From NCBI RefSeq assembly GCF_012726295.1, contig NZ_JABAOB010000012.1, forward strand, positions 124,001 through 188,000: a stretch of DNA of 64,000 bases, in the 5' to 3' direction. The translations under genes and the position numbers were made by a program. This DNA comes from Chitinophaga sp. Ak27. GTDB lineage: Bacteria; Bacteroidota; Bacteroidia; Chitinophagales; Chitinophagaceae. The notes beneath the pieces were generated by a model. That model worked only from the letters and a program-made list of their open reading frames with translations. It was not told where the DNA came from and did no database searches. Of the stretch, positions 27,001-34,868 are shown one piece after another. Numbering within the stretch: position 1 is the first letter of the stretch; every line of letters begins with the position of its first letter.

Positions 27001-28117
27001 CACTTACCAGAAAGACAGCAACTACCTCGTGAAGCTGGTGGCGGTGAGTGATCATAACTGTATCAGTGACACTGCCAAAGTTGCGGTGCTGGTACATCCT
27101 TTACCGGTAGTAGATTTCAGCTTACCGGCCAAAGTATGTATGCCGGATGGCAACGCTGCTTTTGTCAATCTCACTACGATAAAAGATAAAACAAGCCTGG
27201 CCTATCAATGGAATTTTGGCGACGGTGGCGCCGGTGCTGCCACCAAAGATCCTACCTGGCAGTACAAAGCGTTCGGACCGTTTGAAGTAAAACTGGTTGC
27301 TACCAGCGCTTACGGCTGTAAAGATTCCGCTGCCAAAACGCTGAGCGCATTCTTCGGACAGCCAACCGCTTCCTTTAAAGTAACGCCAGATACTCTTTGC
27401 CAGGGCACTGATAACGTATTCACAGATCAAAGCACCGACGCCACCGGTACTATCAACAAGTGGCAGTGGAGCTTTGGCGATGGCACCGTTTCTACCGATC
27501 AAAACCCGGTGAAAAAATATACTGCACCCGGCGAATACAGCGTGCAGTTACAGGTATCCAACCAGTCGGGCTGTGGCTCGGCTGCGTATAGTGGTACTGT
27601 TATCGTTTACCTGCAACCGGTGATTGATGCAGGGCCTTCATTTGTAGTACCACAAGGCACTATCATCAGTTTCAAACCGGTAGCGAATGATTCGGTAAAC
27701 CTGCAGTTCGCCTGGGAACCGGCAGCCGACTTCCCTGATCCAACGCTGTTGTCGCCGGTAATACCTGCTATGCACGATGCCGCCTATACGCTGACAGCTA
27801 TCGGCAAACATGGTTGTATGGCGCGCGACGGCATGACGGTGAAAGTACTGAAACCCGTTGCACCTCCAACTGCCTTCTCTCCCAATGGCGATAATATCAA
27901 CGATACCTGGATCATCACCAACCTGGCTGATTATGCGGAAAGCACCGTGGAAATATTCAACCGGTATGGAGAGAGAATATACCGCTCTACCGGCTACAAC
28001 GTACCGTGGGACGGCCGCTTCAGGGGTAACGTACTTCCGATGGCCACTTACTATTATGTAATCAGGCTCCGGCCAGGCATGGCGCCTATAACAGGTTACG
28101 TAACAATTATCAGGTAA
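24008..28117 (+). CDS. T9SS type B surface protein with IgGFc-like region and PKD repeats
   Basis: The 1369-residue protein has a signal peptide ending VAYAQ, an IgGFc-binding-like region (about 38-470, FWVGYGHHQF, PIVAYAHIYGSASSGATMLM, VESYGYNAGTL), then about six PKD-like domains (WNWEFPGA, WYWNFGND, HAWNFGDA, WKWDLANG, YQWNFGDG, WQWSFGDG at roughly 633, 718, 808, 978, 1066, 1155). A type B sorting domain closes it (from about 1288, PTAFSPNGDNINDTW). The first 470 residues are clearly paralogous to residues 2078-2505 of the giant protein upstream. The ATG at 24008 is used; an ATG at 23991 would give only a three-codon peptide in another frame. It is probably an adhesin or gliding-type filament exported by T9SS. 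Confidence 0.9.
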   Translation: MSTKLIYYKALLIAISLSLFQFVATVAYAQNLSNKGKDFWVGYGHHQFMEMGQSNSQEMILYLSAEQPATVTVSITGTTWTRTYNIPANTVIASDLIPKSGAIDARLYSLPPSFGGTGGEGIFTGKSIHIQSNVPIVAYAHIYGSASSGATMLMPEETWGYSYISVNSMQNYADDCFSWMFVIANQNNTVVEITPSVLTRNGRPAGVPFTVTLNRGDIYQLVGASLGGGVGRQLTGTTIKSIGNPMGQCYPVAVFSGSSRTAITCNNSSSSGDNNIQQIFPFQAWGKRYLTAPTSEDDIPSALQYNIYKVAVKDPTTVVKRNGVILTGLIANSYYEFVSNTADYIESNKPVLVAQFMSSSGACGNNSGLGDPEMVYLSPVEQAIKRIGFYRNDREFIETNYLTMIIPTAGLTSLRIDGSPLYDFAYPHPNLNGYTVVIKRWPAAPAQCIVSSDSAFTAVTYGLGSVESYGYNAGTLINNLNAVGSIHNSYDTSKTSNDFTCTNTPVELSILMAYKPTKMVWKLSSLGTVITPNTDVTVNAPVSTGTVLINGITYYKYSLPGSYQFSTIGEYDIPVMSTHPSIENCNNTEKVGFTILVKGKPRAVMTYAHTGCTLDTVYFKGDTSLKDPLIDRWNWEFPGAVKDSGIQVGKVFPVGNAAIKLTVISKDGCVGDTAFQVATVAKPIATFTTDAAMLCEAGVLKITDNSTYGGTAPLKSWYWNFGNDSVLTATTNATQTITYKDHNTYTIKHVVKVSELCVSDTVSKTITVYAKPTPLFSYPGDCLPVGGLVQFSSGATVPDAQTLTAHAWNFGDANATATNPNTSVLKDPTHAYTKFGTYSIKYSVTTDKGCTKDTTVTATFKLKPQLAYATLTGVCVNTPGTVAIGKATIQNGVTGKGYYRGPATDSSGNFTPAIAGEGTHTIWYIFNTDSGCADSISTTIPVYPKPTAAFTTAADLCLGQNTTFTDQSTISTGSITNWKWDLANGTQKNNTNNNPFTITYQKDSNYLVKLVAVSDHNCISDTAKVAVLVHPLPVVDFSLPAKVCMPDGNAAFVNLTTIKDKTSLAYQWNFGDGGAGAATKDPTWQYKAFGPFEVKLVATSAYGCKDSAAKTLSAFFGQPTASFKVTPDTLCQGTDNVFTDQSTDATGTINKWQWSFGDGTVSTDQNPVKKYTAPGEYSVQLQVSNQSGCGSAAYSGTVIVYLQPVIDAGPSFVVPQGTIISFKPVANDSVNLQFAWEPAADFPDPTLLSPVIPAMHDAAYTLTAIGKHGCMARDGMTVKVLKPVAPPTAFSPNGDNINDTWIITNLADYAESTVEIFNRYGERIYRSTGYNVPWDGRFRGNVLPMATYYYVIRLRPGMAPITGYVTIIR

Positions 28118-28148
28118 AGTAAATCATTCACATAAAATCCTATTGTAA

Positions 28149-29153
28149 ATGAGAACGATCATTGCAGCCTTAGTCCTCTTTATTGTGGCCACATGTACCG
28201 GCACCCGGCTGGTGGCACAAACAGACCCTCACTTTTCGCAATACTACGTATACACATCGTGGTTAAATCCCGCATTAACCGGTGTATTCGACGGCGACTA
28301 CCGGGTAGCGGCCATTTACCGTACCCAATGGGGTAACATCAGTCCGTTTAAGACCTATGGCGTGAGTGGCGAAATACCCACCAGCCGTAATATCAACATC
28401 GGCGCCAGCGTATTAAACCAAACTGCCGGCAATGGCGGATACAACTACACCACCGCATATGTGAGCGCAGCCTATACCGGCGTGAAGCTGGATGCCTCGC
28501 ATTACCACCAGCTGAACTTTGGATTGCAGCTAGGCCTTATACAACGCAGATTTGACCCCTCCAAGCTTACATATGGAGAGCAGTGGAACCCGGTAACCGG
28601 CTACAACCCCGGCAACCCGGTGTCCGATGCGCTGACGCGTACTTCGGCAGCGTCCTTCGATGCTGGCGCCGGTGCATTATATTATGACGCCACACCCGGG
28701 AAAAAATTCAATATCTATGGCGGCTTTTCTGTTATGCATCTTACAAAACCACAGGATCAGTTCAGTGCAAAAGGTGATGCCCGTTTCCCGATGCGTTTTA
28801 ATGTACACGGTGGCGTAAAACTAACGTTATCGGACGTACTGAGTATCACGCCCAACTTCCTCTTTATGCAGCAGGGACCGGCCCAGGAAAAAATGATCGG
28901 CGCTTATGGGCAGCTGAATGCTGCTACCGGGACCGATTTCCTGCTGGGCCTGAATTACAGGTATAAAGATGCCATTACCACGCATGCAGGATTTATTTAC
29001 AAGAATATGATGCTGGGCGCCAGCTATGATATCAATACTTCTGATCTCAGCAAAATGGCGCACGGATCCAACAGCTTTGAGATATCGCTGACGTTCATCG
29101 GCCGCAGATCGGTAAGAACGCCTGATGTGGAATTCATTTGTCCAAGATTGTAA
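28149..29153 (+). CDS. PorP/SprF-family outer-membrane protein (copy 1)
   Basis: The 334-residue protein has a signal peptide and the typical opening DPHFSQYYVYTSWLNPALTG, then a beta-barrel-like series of alternating strands (KLDASHYHQLNFGLQLGLIQ, FLLGLNYRYKD). PorP/SprF proteins are outer-membrane partners of T9SS; SprF is needed for export of the SprB adhesin in Flavobacterium johnsoniae. This copy lies 31 bases behind a type B sorting-domain gene, so it is the natural candidate for exporting or holding that protein. Confidence 0.92.
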   Translation: MRTIIAALVLFIVATCTGTRLVAQTDPHFSQYYVYTSWLNPALTGVFDGDYRVAAIYRTQWGNISPFKTYGVSGEIPTSRNINIGASVLNQTAGNGGYNYTTAYVSAAYTGVKLDASHYHQLNFGLQLGLIQRRFDPSKLTYGEQWNPVTGYNPGNPVSDALTRTSAASFDAGAGALYYDATPGKKFNIYGGFSVMHLTKPQDQFSAKGDARFPMRFNVHGGVKLTLSDVLSITPNFLFMQQGPAQEKMIGAYGQLNAATGTDFLLGLNYRYKDAITTHAGFIYKNMMLGASYDINTSDLSKMAHGSNSFEISLTFIGRRSVRTPDVEFICPRL

Positions 29154-29178
29154 TCAACTTTTAAAGCAACAGTATCTC

Positions 29179-31176
29179 ATGAAAAAAATAGTCTTCACAT
29201 CAGCAGCGTTGTTATCAGCAATGGTATCGTACGCGCAGTTTACGTATAACTACCTCAAAGCAGCGGATCAATACTACAGCAAGGCCGATTATAACTCAGC
29301 GGCTACCTACTATGAAAAGTATCTCGGCACCCGTAATAAGGCCGTGAAACCAGATACCTATAAGCCTTATGCAGCGGTAGCTGTTACGAAAAATAAAACA
29401 GTAAATGTAAGCAGCAACCAACAGGCCGTTTATAAGCTGGCAGAGAGTTACCGCAATCTGCATAACTATGGCAAGGCCGCGCCGCATTATGAATCGGTGA
29501 TGGAATTGGATAAAGCCAATTTTCCGCTGGCGGCTTATTACTATGCCGTATCCCTGCGGGCGCTGGCTAAATATGAAGAAGCAGCCCAGGCATTCCGCAA
29601 CTTCCTGAACGATTACGGCGCCAATGATAAATTCACAGAAGCCGCGAAAAGGGAATTGCAAAACCTGGAATTTATCACCGCCCAGTTAAATAAAAAAGAT
29701 CTGCCGGAGTACAAAGTAACAAAAGCGCCGGCGGCTTTAAATACCACCGGCGCCAGTTACGCCCCCCTGTGGAGCAACGGCAGCAGCCTGATCTTTACTT
29801 CTACCCGGCCCGATAGCTCTTTCCATAAAAATCATACGTATATCAACCGCCTGTATACAGCCGATTTTGAAGCAGGGCAGGTAACCAATATTCGCCTGTT
29901 GCGGCTGGATCAGCCCGAAGGATTGCACCAGGGCGCAGCCTGTTTATCACCCGACGGGCAAATGTTGTTCCTCACCCGCTGGCATATAGACCATGGCAAA
30001 AAAATATCGTCTATCTACCTCTCCCGCAAAAACGGGGATCAATGGGGTGACCCTGTCCCCATGGATGCCATGGTAAACACTACAGGTAATAATACCCAGC
30101 AACCATATCTTTTGGGAGATGGCAAAACATTATTGTACGCCAGCGACAGGGCCGATGGATACGGTGGTTTCGACTTGTGGTATGCTACCCTCGACGAAAA
30201 CGGCAAGCCACTGCAGACCGCTAACCTGGGGGAAGTAATCAACAGCGCTGGCAATGAACAGGCGCCATTCTACCACGCAGCCACCGGCACCCTGATTTTT
30301 TCGGCAGATAACCGGATCGGTATGGGAGGCTATGATTTCTTTTCTTCCAAAGGGCATATCGGTAGCTGGAAAGCGCCAGTGAATATGGGATACCCGGTGA
30401 ACTCGGTAAAAGACGATATCTATTTCACCAGCAGGAGCAATAATAAAAACCTGCTGGATGAGGTGTTACTGGGTACCGACCGGGCGGCCGAATGCTGCCT
30501 GGAATTATTCTTCGTTCACAAAAACCGGCCGTTAAAACAACTCAGCGGCATGGTTGTATCCTGCGACAACCAAACCCCGCTGGCCGGCGCCGCCGTTAAT
30601 ATTATAGATACCGTCAGCAATAAAGTAGTATTTACCCAACAAACCGGCACAGACGGCAGCTATGCTTTTACTCTCCCGGATTTCCTGCCGTTAAAAGCAG
30701 TTGCCAATGCGGACGGATATACGACAAACTCACAGCAGATAGTCTTGCCAGTTAATGAGGACACGACGGCCATGACGGTGCCCGTGTTATGCCTCGTGAA
30801 ACTCACCACACCGGAAGCGCCCGTGGTATTGGAAAATGTATACTACGATTTCAGCAAGGCCACCTTACAGCAAGCCTCTTACGCTTCGCTGGATAAACTC
30901 GTAGACCTCCTCAATGCCAACCCTGGCATGTATATAGAACTAAGTGCGCATACCGACAGCAAAGGTTCCGCAGCGCTGAACCAGCGCCTCTCAGAGGCCC
31001 GTGCAAAGAGCTGTGTGGATTACCTGGTCAGCAAGGGCATTGATCGGAACAGGCTCACTTACATAGGCTATGGCGCTACGCAACCAATAGCCCCTAACAC
31101 ATTGGAAGATGGCAGCGACAACCCGGAAGGAAGACAAAAGAACAGGAGAACTGCTTTCACCATCATTAAAAAGTAA
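29179..31176 (+). CDS. PorE-like OmpA-family protein with TPR, PD40 and CnaB-like domains
   Basis: The 665-residue protein has a signal peptide (MKKIVFTSAALLSAMVSYAQ), TPR helices (about 20-190), WD40-like PD40 strands (about 200-440; LSPDGQMLFLTRWH, LLYASDRADGYGGFDLWYAT), a carboxypeptidase-regulatory fold (about 455-535) and an OmpA peptidoglycan-binding domain (about 553-660; VYYDFSKATLQ, LSAHTDSKGSAALNQRLSEA). This is the exact domain order of PorE, the T9SS component that links the outer-membrane complex to peptidoglycan. The frame is open further upstream into porP, but the ATG at 29179 gives the signal peptide. It sits between two PorP/SprF genes. Confidence 0.9.
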   Translation: MKKIVFTSAALLSAMVSYAQFTYNYLKAADQYYSKADYNSAATYYEKYLGTRNKAVKPDTYKPYAAVAVTKNKTVNVSSNQQAVYKLAESYRNLHNYGKAAPHYESVMELDKANFPLAAYYYAVSLRALAKYEEAAQAFRNFLNDYGANDKFTEAAKRELQNLEFITAQLNKKDLPEYKVTKAPAALNTTGASYAPLWSNGSSLIFTSTRPDSSFHKNHTYINRLYTADFEAGQVTNIRLLRLDQPEGLHQGAACLSPDGQMLFLTRWHIDHGKKISSIYLSRKNGDQWGDPVPMDAMVNTTGNNTQQPYLLGDGKTLLYASDRADGYGGFDLWYATLDENGKPLQTANLGEVINSAGNEQAPFYHAATGTLIFSADNRIGMGGYDFFSSKGHIGSWKAPVNMGYPVNSVKDDIYFTSRSNNKNLLDEVLLGTDRAAECCLELFFVHKNRPLKQLSGMVVSCDNQTPLAGAAVNIIDTVSNKVVFTQQTGTDGSYAFTLPDFLPLKAVANADGYTTNSQQIVLPVNEDTTAMTVPVLCLVKLTTPEAPVVLENVYYDFSKATLQQASYASLDKLVDLLNANPGMYIELSAHTDSKGSAALNQRLSEARAKSCVDYLVSKGIDRNRLTYIGYGATQPIAPNTLEDGSDNPEGRQKNRRTAFTIIKK

Positions 31177-31209
31177 CGGCCCGGCTGTTTCACCCAAAAT
31201 CACTAATCC

Positions 31210-32241
31210 ATGAAAAACATTGTGCTCACAGGTTGGCTGTTGTTGCTGTTGCATTTCGTACAGGCGCAGCAACAGCCGCATTATACGCAGTATATTATGA
31301 ATCCATTTATTATCAATCCAGCTCTGGCAGGTATTGAAAATTACTGGGACCTGCGTTTAAGTCACCGGCATCAGTGGGTAGGTATGAAAGGTTCACCGGT
31401 AACAACCTACCTCACCCTGCAGGGGCCATTGCGTAAATCGGATTACAGTACCGCCTCTCCCACCGGCTTTGATCCAGACGGCAACAACCCACGGGGAAAG
31501 GCTTACTGGCAGGATTACACTACGCCGCCCCCACATCCCGGTGTAGGGCTTACAATCCTGAACGACAGAACCGGCCCGTTGAACCGCTTTTCTGTAACCG
31601 GCGCTTATGCACATCACATCAACCTTTCTCCCAGAACCAGCGTCAGCGCCGGCATCGGAATAGGGATGCAGCAGGTAAGTCTTGATGCAAGCAAAGTTGA
31701 ATTCTTTGATCCTTCCGATCCTGTATTGGGCAGCAGTTCCGGTGTATTGAATAAATGGAAACCAGAAGTAAACGCGGGACTTTGGCTCTACTCTGCCGAT
31801 TATTTCGCGGGCTTGTCTATACAAAATATTATCCCGCAGCAAATTGGTTTTGACAACGGCAAGGTAGTCGGCGATTCTGTTTATAGCGGCAAACTGGTAC
31901 CACACTTATTCTTTACAACGGGATACCGGTTATGGCTAAACGACGATCTCAATGTGATGCCATCCGTCATGTTGAAAATGATTACAGCAATGCCACTGAG
32001 TATAGATCTCAATGCCAGGTTTATGTACCGCGACCGGCTCTGGCTGGGCGCTTCCTACCGGCTGCACGATGGTGTGGCGGCTATGTTTGGTGTGAACATC
32101 AGCTCACAGTTTAACATTGGCTATTCTTACGACTATACGGCGTCTTCGTTAAATACCGTTACAAAGGGCACACATGAAATCATGATTGGCTTCCTGTTGG
32201 GCAACAAGTACGGCGACACCTGTCCGCGGAATGTATGGTAA
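31210..32241 (+). CDS. PorP/SprF-family outer-membrane protein (copy 2)
   Basis: The 343-residue protein has a signal peptide ending VQAQ, then QPHYTQYIMNPFIINPALAG, HRHQWVGMKGSP and later strands typical of PorP/SprF. It is only distantly similar to copy 1, so the two are not a recent duplication. It may serve the other type B protein of the cluster. Confidence 0.92.
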   Translation: MKNIVLTGWLLLLLHFVQAQQQPHYTQYIMNPFIINPALAGIENYWDLRLSHRHQWVGMKGSPVTTYLTLQGPLRKSDYSTASPTGFDPDGNNPRGKAYWQDYTTPPPHPGVGLTILNDRTGPLNRFSVTGAYAHHINLSPRTSVSAGIGIGMQQVSLDASKVEFFDPSDPVLGSSSGVLNKWKPEVNAGLWLYSADYFAGLSIQNIIPQQIGFDNGKVVGDSVYSGKLVPHLFFTTGYRLWLNDDLNVMPSVMLKMITAMPLSIDLNARFMYRDRLWLGASYRLHDGVAAMFGVNISSQFNIGYSYDYTASSLNTVTKGTHEIMIGFLLGNKYGDTCPRNVW

Positions 32242-32307
32242 CATCATTACTCTTTTTATTCTTTTTATTCTTTTCATTCATCAATAAAAAAACAAACAAT
32301 TGTCATT

Positions 32308-32898
32308 ATGAAACAGGTTACACGCTTTATGCCCTATGCATTGATCACTGCTGTTGTATTATTTTTCGCGGCCTGCTCCAAAGATGGGGCACAGGGCCCC
32401 GCCGGGCCTGCTGGTCCTGCCGGCCCTTCCGGCATTCCAGGCTCCACCGGCCCTAAAGGTGATTCAGGTGCTCCCGGCAGCGCCAATGTTATTTACTCAG
32501 CCTGGCAGGATGTAAAGTTTGTGCCGGTAGATACCATCCGCAACCAGGACGGCAGTATTAATACCATCCTGTTCGGATACACGCTCACGGCAGCCAAGCT
32601 CAATGCAGCACTACTGGCTAACGCTTCTATCAACGTATATATTAACCTGGGCACAGCGGCTACTTCGTTCGTGCAGCCGTTGCCATATGTGGATGAATAT
32701 GGCTATCTCGTGAGGTTTGTGGCATCCGCCGGCAAAATCGACCTGATTGCCAACGCGCCTATCAGTACTACTGCCACGGATAAACGTTACCAGTACAGAT
32801 ATGTGATTATTCCTGGTGGAGTAAACGCCAGAACAGCGGCGGGGATCGACTGGAATGACTACAACCAGGTAAAAAAATATCTAAATCTTAAAGACTAG
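32308..32898 (+). CDS. Collagen-like lipoprotein
   Basis: The 196-residue protein has a lipobox (LFFAACSKD) followed at once by 11 Gly-X-Y triplets (GPAGPAGPAGPSG onward) and a C-terminal beta-rich domain of about 140 residues ending VKKYLNLKD. The repeat should form a short triple-helical stalk that lifts the C-terminal domain off the outer membrane. The C-terminal domain has no recognised motif. Lipoproteins of this architecture are common in Bacteroidota but of unknown role. It lies about 66 bases behind porP copy 2 and 97 before the sigma gene. Confidence 0.85.
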   Translation: MKQVTRFMPYALITAVVLFFAACSKDGAQGPAGPAGPAGPSGIPGSTGPKGDSGAPGSANVIYSAWQDVKFVPVDTIRNQDGSINTILFGYTLTAAKLNAALLANASINVYINLGTAATSFVQPLPYVDEYGYLVRFVASAGKIDLIANAPISTTATDKRYQYRYVIIPGGVNARTAAGIDWNDYNQVKKYLNLKD

Positions 32899-32995
32899 GA
32901 CTAGGTTGGCTAATACAACCTCCAGTATATACAGGGCTGCCTTATTGAAGGCGGCCCCTTCCCAAAATCTATTGACAACGTTATACGAAACCAGC

Positions 32996-33580
32996 ATGAA
33001 CCTATATAGTAACCTCACGGACCAGGAGTTAATCCGCCTGTATATTGCAGGAAATAACCAGGCGTTTACCACACTGGTACACCGACATAAAAACAGGATC
33101 TTTACCACCATCGTATTATTGGTGAGAGACCGTAACCTGGCAGAAGATATCCTCCAGGAAGTATTTATAAAAATTGTAAACGCGCTGCAATCCGGTCAAT
33201 ATGTGGATAACAGCCGTTTCCTGGCCTGGGCGGTAAGAATTTCGCACAACGCCTGTATCAGCCATTTCAGAAAAGCACATACCCGGCCACAGATAGTGGT
33301 GAACTACAACGATGACCTTGGCGATAGCATGGAACTGTCGGAGCATAGCCAGGAACACCGCATGATCAAAGCAGAAATAGCGGAAGAAATCAATGTGATG
33401 CTGGATCGCCTGCCTCGCTTGCAACGGGAAGTATTGATATTGCGTTACTATGCCGACCTGAGCTATAAAGAAATAGCGCAAACCATTGGCATCAGCATCA
33501 ATACGGCTTTGGGCAGGGTACGCTATGCATTGGTGAATTTAAGAAAACAAATGGGCGTAGAAAGTCTGGTATCCGCATAA
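32996..33580 (+). CDS. ECF RNA polymerase sigma factor (T9SS-locus end)
   Basis: The 194-residue protein starts MNLYSNLTDQELIRLYIAGN and has sigma region 2 (LVHRHKNRIFTTIVLLVRDR, then NLAEDILQEVFIKI) and region 4 (about 130-185, DLSYKEIAQTIGISINTALG). The frame is open upstream to a TTG, but the ATG at 32996 gives the canonical start. No anti-sigma gene adjoins it. In Porphyromonas gingivalis an ECF sigma (SigP) works with PorX/PorY to activate T9SS genes; this copy, placed at the end of a T9SS cargo locus, may do something similar, but that is inference. Confidence 0.9.
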   Translation: MNLYSNLTDQELIRLYIAGNNQAFTTLVHRHKNRIFTTIVLLVRDRNLAEDILQEVFIKIVNALQSGQYVDNSRFLAWAVRISHNACISHFRKAHTRPQIVVNYNDDLGDSMELSEHSQEHRMIKAEIAEEINVMLDRLPRLQREVLILRYYADLSYKEIAQTIGISINTALGRVRYALVNLRKQMGVESLVSA

Positions 33581-33638
33581 TATCAATGTAAACTTTTTGC
33601 TTGCGGCTGCGGCGCCAGTTGTTTGAATGCCTGCTTCT

Positions 33639-34814
33639 TCATTTGGATCCAGACAGCATAAACCGCTGTACTTCTTCATCGTAACTGTCACGTGGTTCGG
33701 CGTGATACTTTGCAGGGTCTTGTGCTGTTTGCATCTCCATTTCCGCAAAGTGAACATATCCCACCTTCCACACGGCAGGTTTATTATATTCTGCCTGCGC
33801 TGCAGTATGGAATTCGGCCGACCGGTTCATGGAGGTTGCGGAAACCAATGTTCCGGGGTCCAGCCCGCGGAACCACTGATCCAGCTCTTTTGGAGGCAAT
33901 TCACCTGTGAGCAGGAAATTTGCACGCCCCGCCAGGTCACCTACCCCGAGATGCATCTTGTCATCATATTGCTTTAACAATGTAGTCAACTCTTTGAACT
34001 GACTGGCGTTTGGACGGTCGTGGCTCATCAATTTCCGCTGAAGGTTACCAATGGCATATCCTGCTAAGTAAGCCCACTTTCTAATATCGTCGCGTATTCT
34101 CTCAAAGCTTTCGTCTTCCTGGCCAATGTCTTCACCGGTTAAAATATCCTGAACATCCTTAATGTTATCTAAAGTCTCTTTTATTTGCTTAATTACTTCC
34201 ATATCGCCAGCAACATTATCCGGGCTGTAATTTCCTTCAATTTGCTCCCCAAGAAAGTTTATCAACTCATACATTTTAGCAGCCGCAAAAACGACCCTTT
34301 TAACAGGATTGTCAGCAGGCTTCACCTCCTCTGTCTTTGGATCTTTGTATTGAAATTGATACTCTTGAAAGTATTTTTCCCTGGGCAAACCTAATGACGC
34401 GTTGTAATTCTTTTCTTCCTCCCGGATGGGATCAGAGTGTTCGTGGTCTTCTTCCACAACATTCAATTTATTATTAGCCAACTTAAAGCTAATTACATCC
34501 TTTTGCGAACCATCCAGGTTCTTCAACAGTGAGGTGGATCGATTAACATCTTTATTTACACTCACTCCTTGTTTCATCTGGACAGCTTTCCGTGCTTCCT
34601 GTGCAGGGTTATTATAAGCCATTGATTGCAATTGAGCTGCCTGCTTAATCCTTGGGCCGTTGTTCGCCATGTGCTGTAGCTTTCTTTGCGTAATAGCTAT
34701 AGGTCTGTTGTCAACCGACTCAAAGTTGGATTCACCGGAGCGCTGCTTTCCGGCAAATGCTTTTGCTGCCGGCTGGCTTTTACTTTCCTGTATTTTGTCA
34801 GCATGTGCATTCAT
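33639..34814 (-). CDS. eCIS-type cargo protein with probable ADP-ribosyltransferase C-terminus
   Basis: The 391-residue protein has an N-terminal leader (about 37-72) with RPIAITQRKLQHMANNGPRI and QLQSMAYNNP that is homologous to the leader of the upstream DUF4157 protein. It then jumps to VQMKQGVSVNKD, the sequence that in its neighbour follows the HExxH domain, so the metallopeptidase-like domain has been deleted. The middle (100-280) is helical and unknown. The last 100 residues fit the R-S-E pattern of ADP-ribosyltransferases: an Arg in AGRANFL (297), PGTLVSATSMNRSAEF with the S-x-T/S motif (325-328), a WKVGYVHF strand, and SYDEEVQRFML with paired Glu (380-381). It would be a toxin acting on a host or rival protein. 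It is 54 bases downstream of its partner. The ART reading is mine and needs structure prediction. Confidence 0.6.
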   Translation of the reverse strand: MNAHADKIQESKSQPAAKAFAGKQRSGESNFESVDNRPIAITQRKLQHMANNGPRIKQAAQLQSMAYNNPAQEARKAVQMKQGVSVNKDVNRSTSLLKNLDGSQKDVISFKLANNKLNVVEEDHEHSDPIREEEKNYNASLGLPREKYFQEYQFQYKDPKTEEVKPADNPVKRVVFAAAKMYELINFLGEQIEGNYSPDNVAGDMEVIKQIKETLDNIKDVQDILTGEDIGQEDESFERIRDDIRKWAYLAGYAIGNLQRKLMSHDRPNASQFKELTTLLKQYDDKMHLGVGDLAGRANFLLTGELPPKELDQWFRGLDPGTLVSATSMNRSAEFHTAAQAEYNKPAVWKVGYVHFAEMEMQTAQDPAKYHAEPRDSYDEEVQRFMLSGSK

Positions 34815-34868
34815 ATTGCCACAGGCATTTTGACAGTAAAAAAAATGCTAAAAGTAGCCGGATATTAT

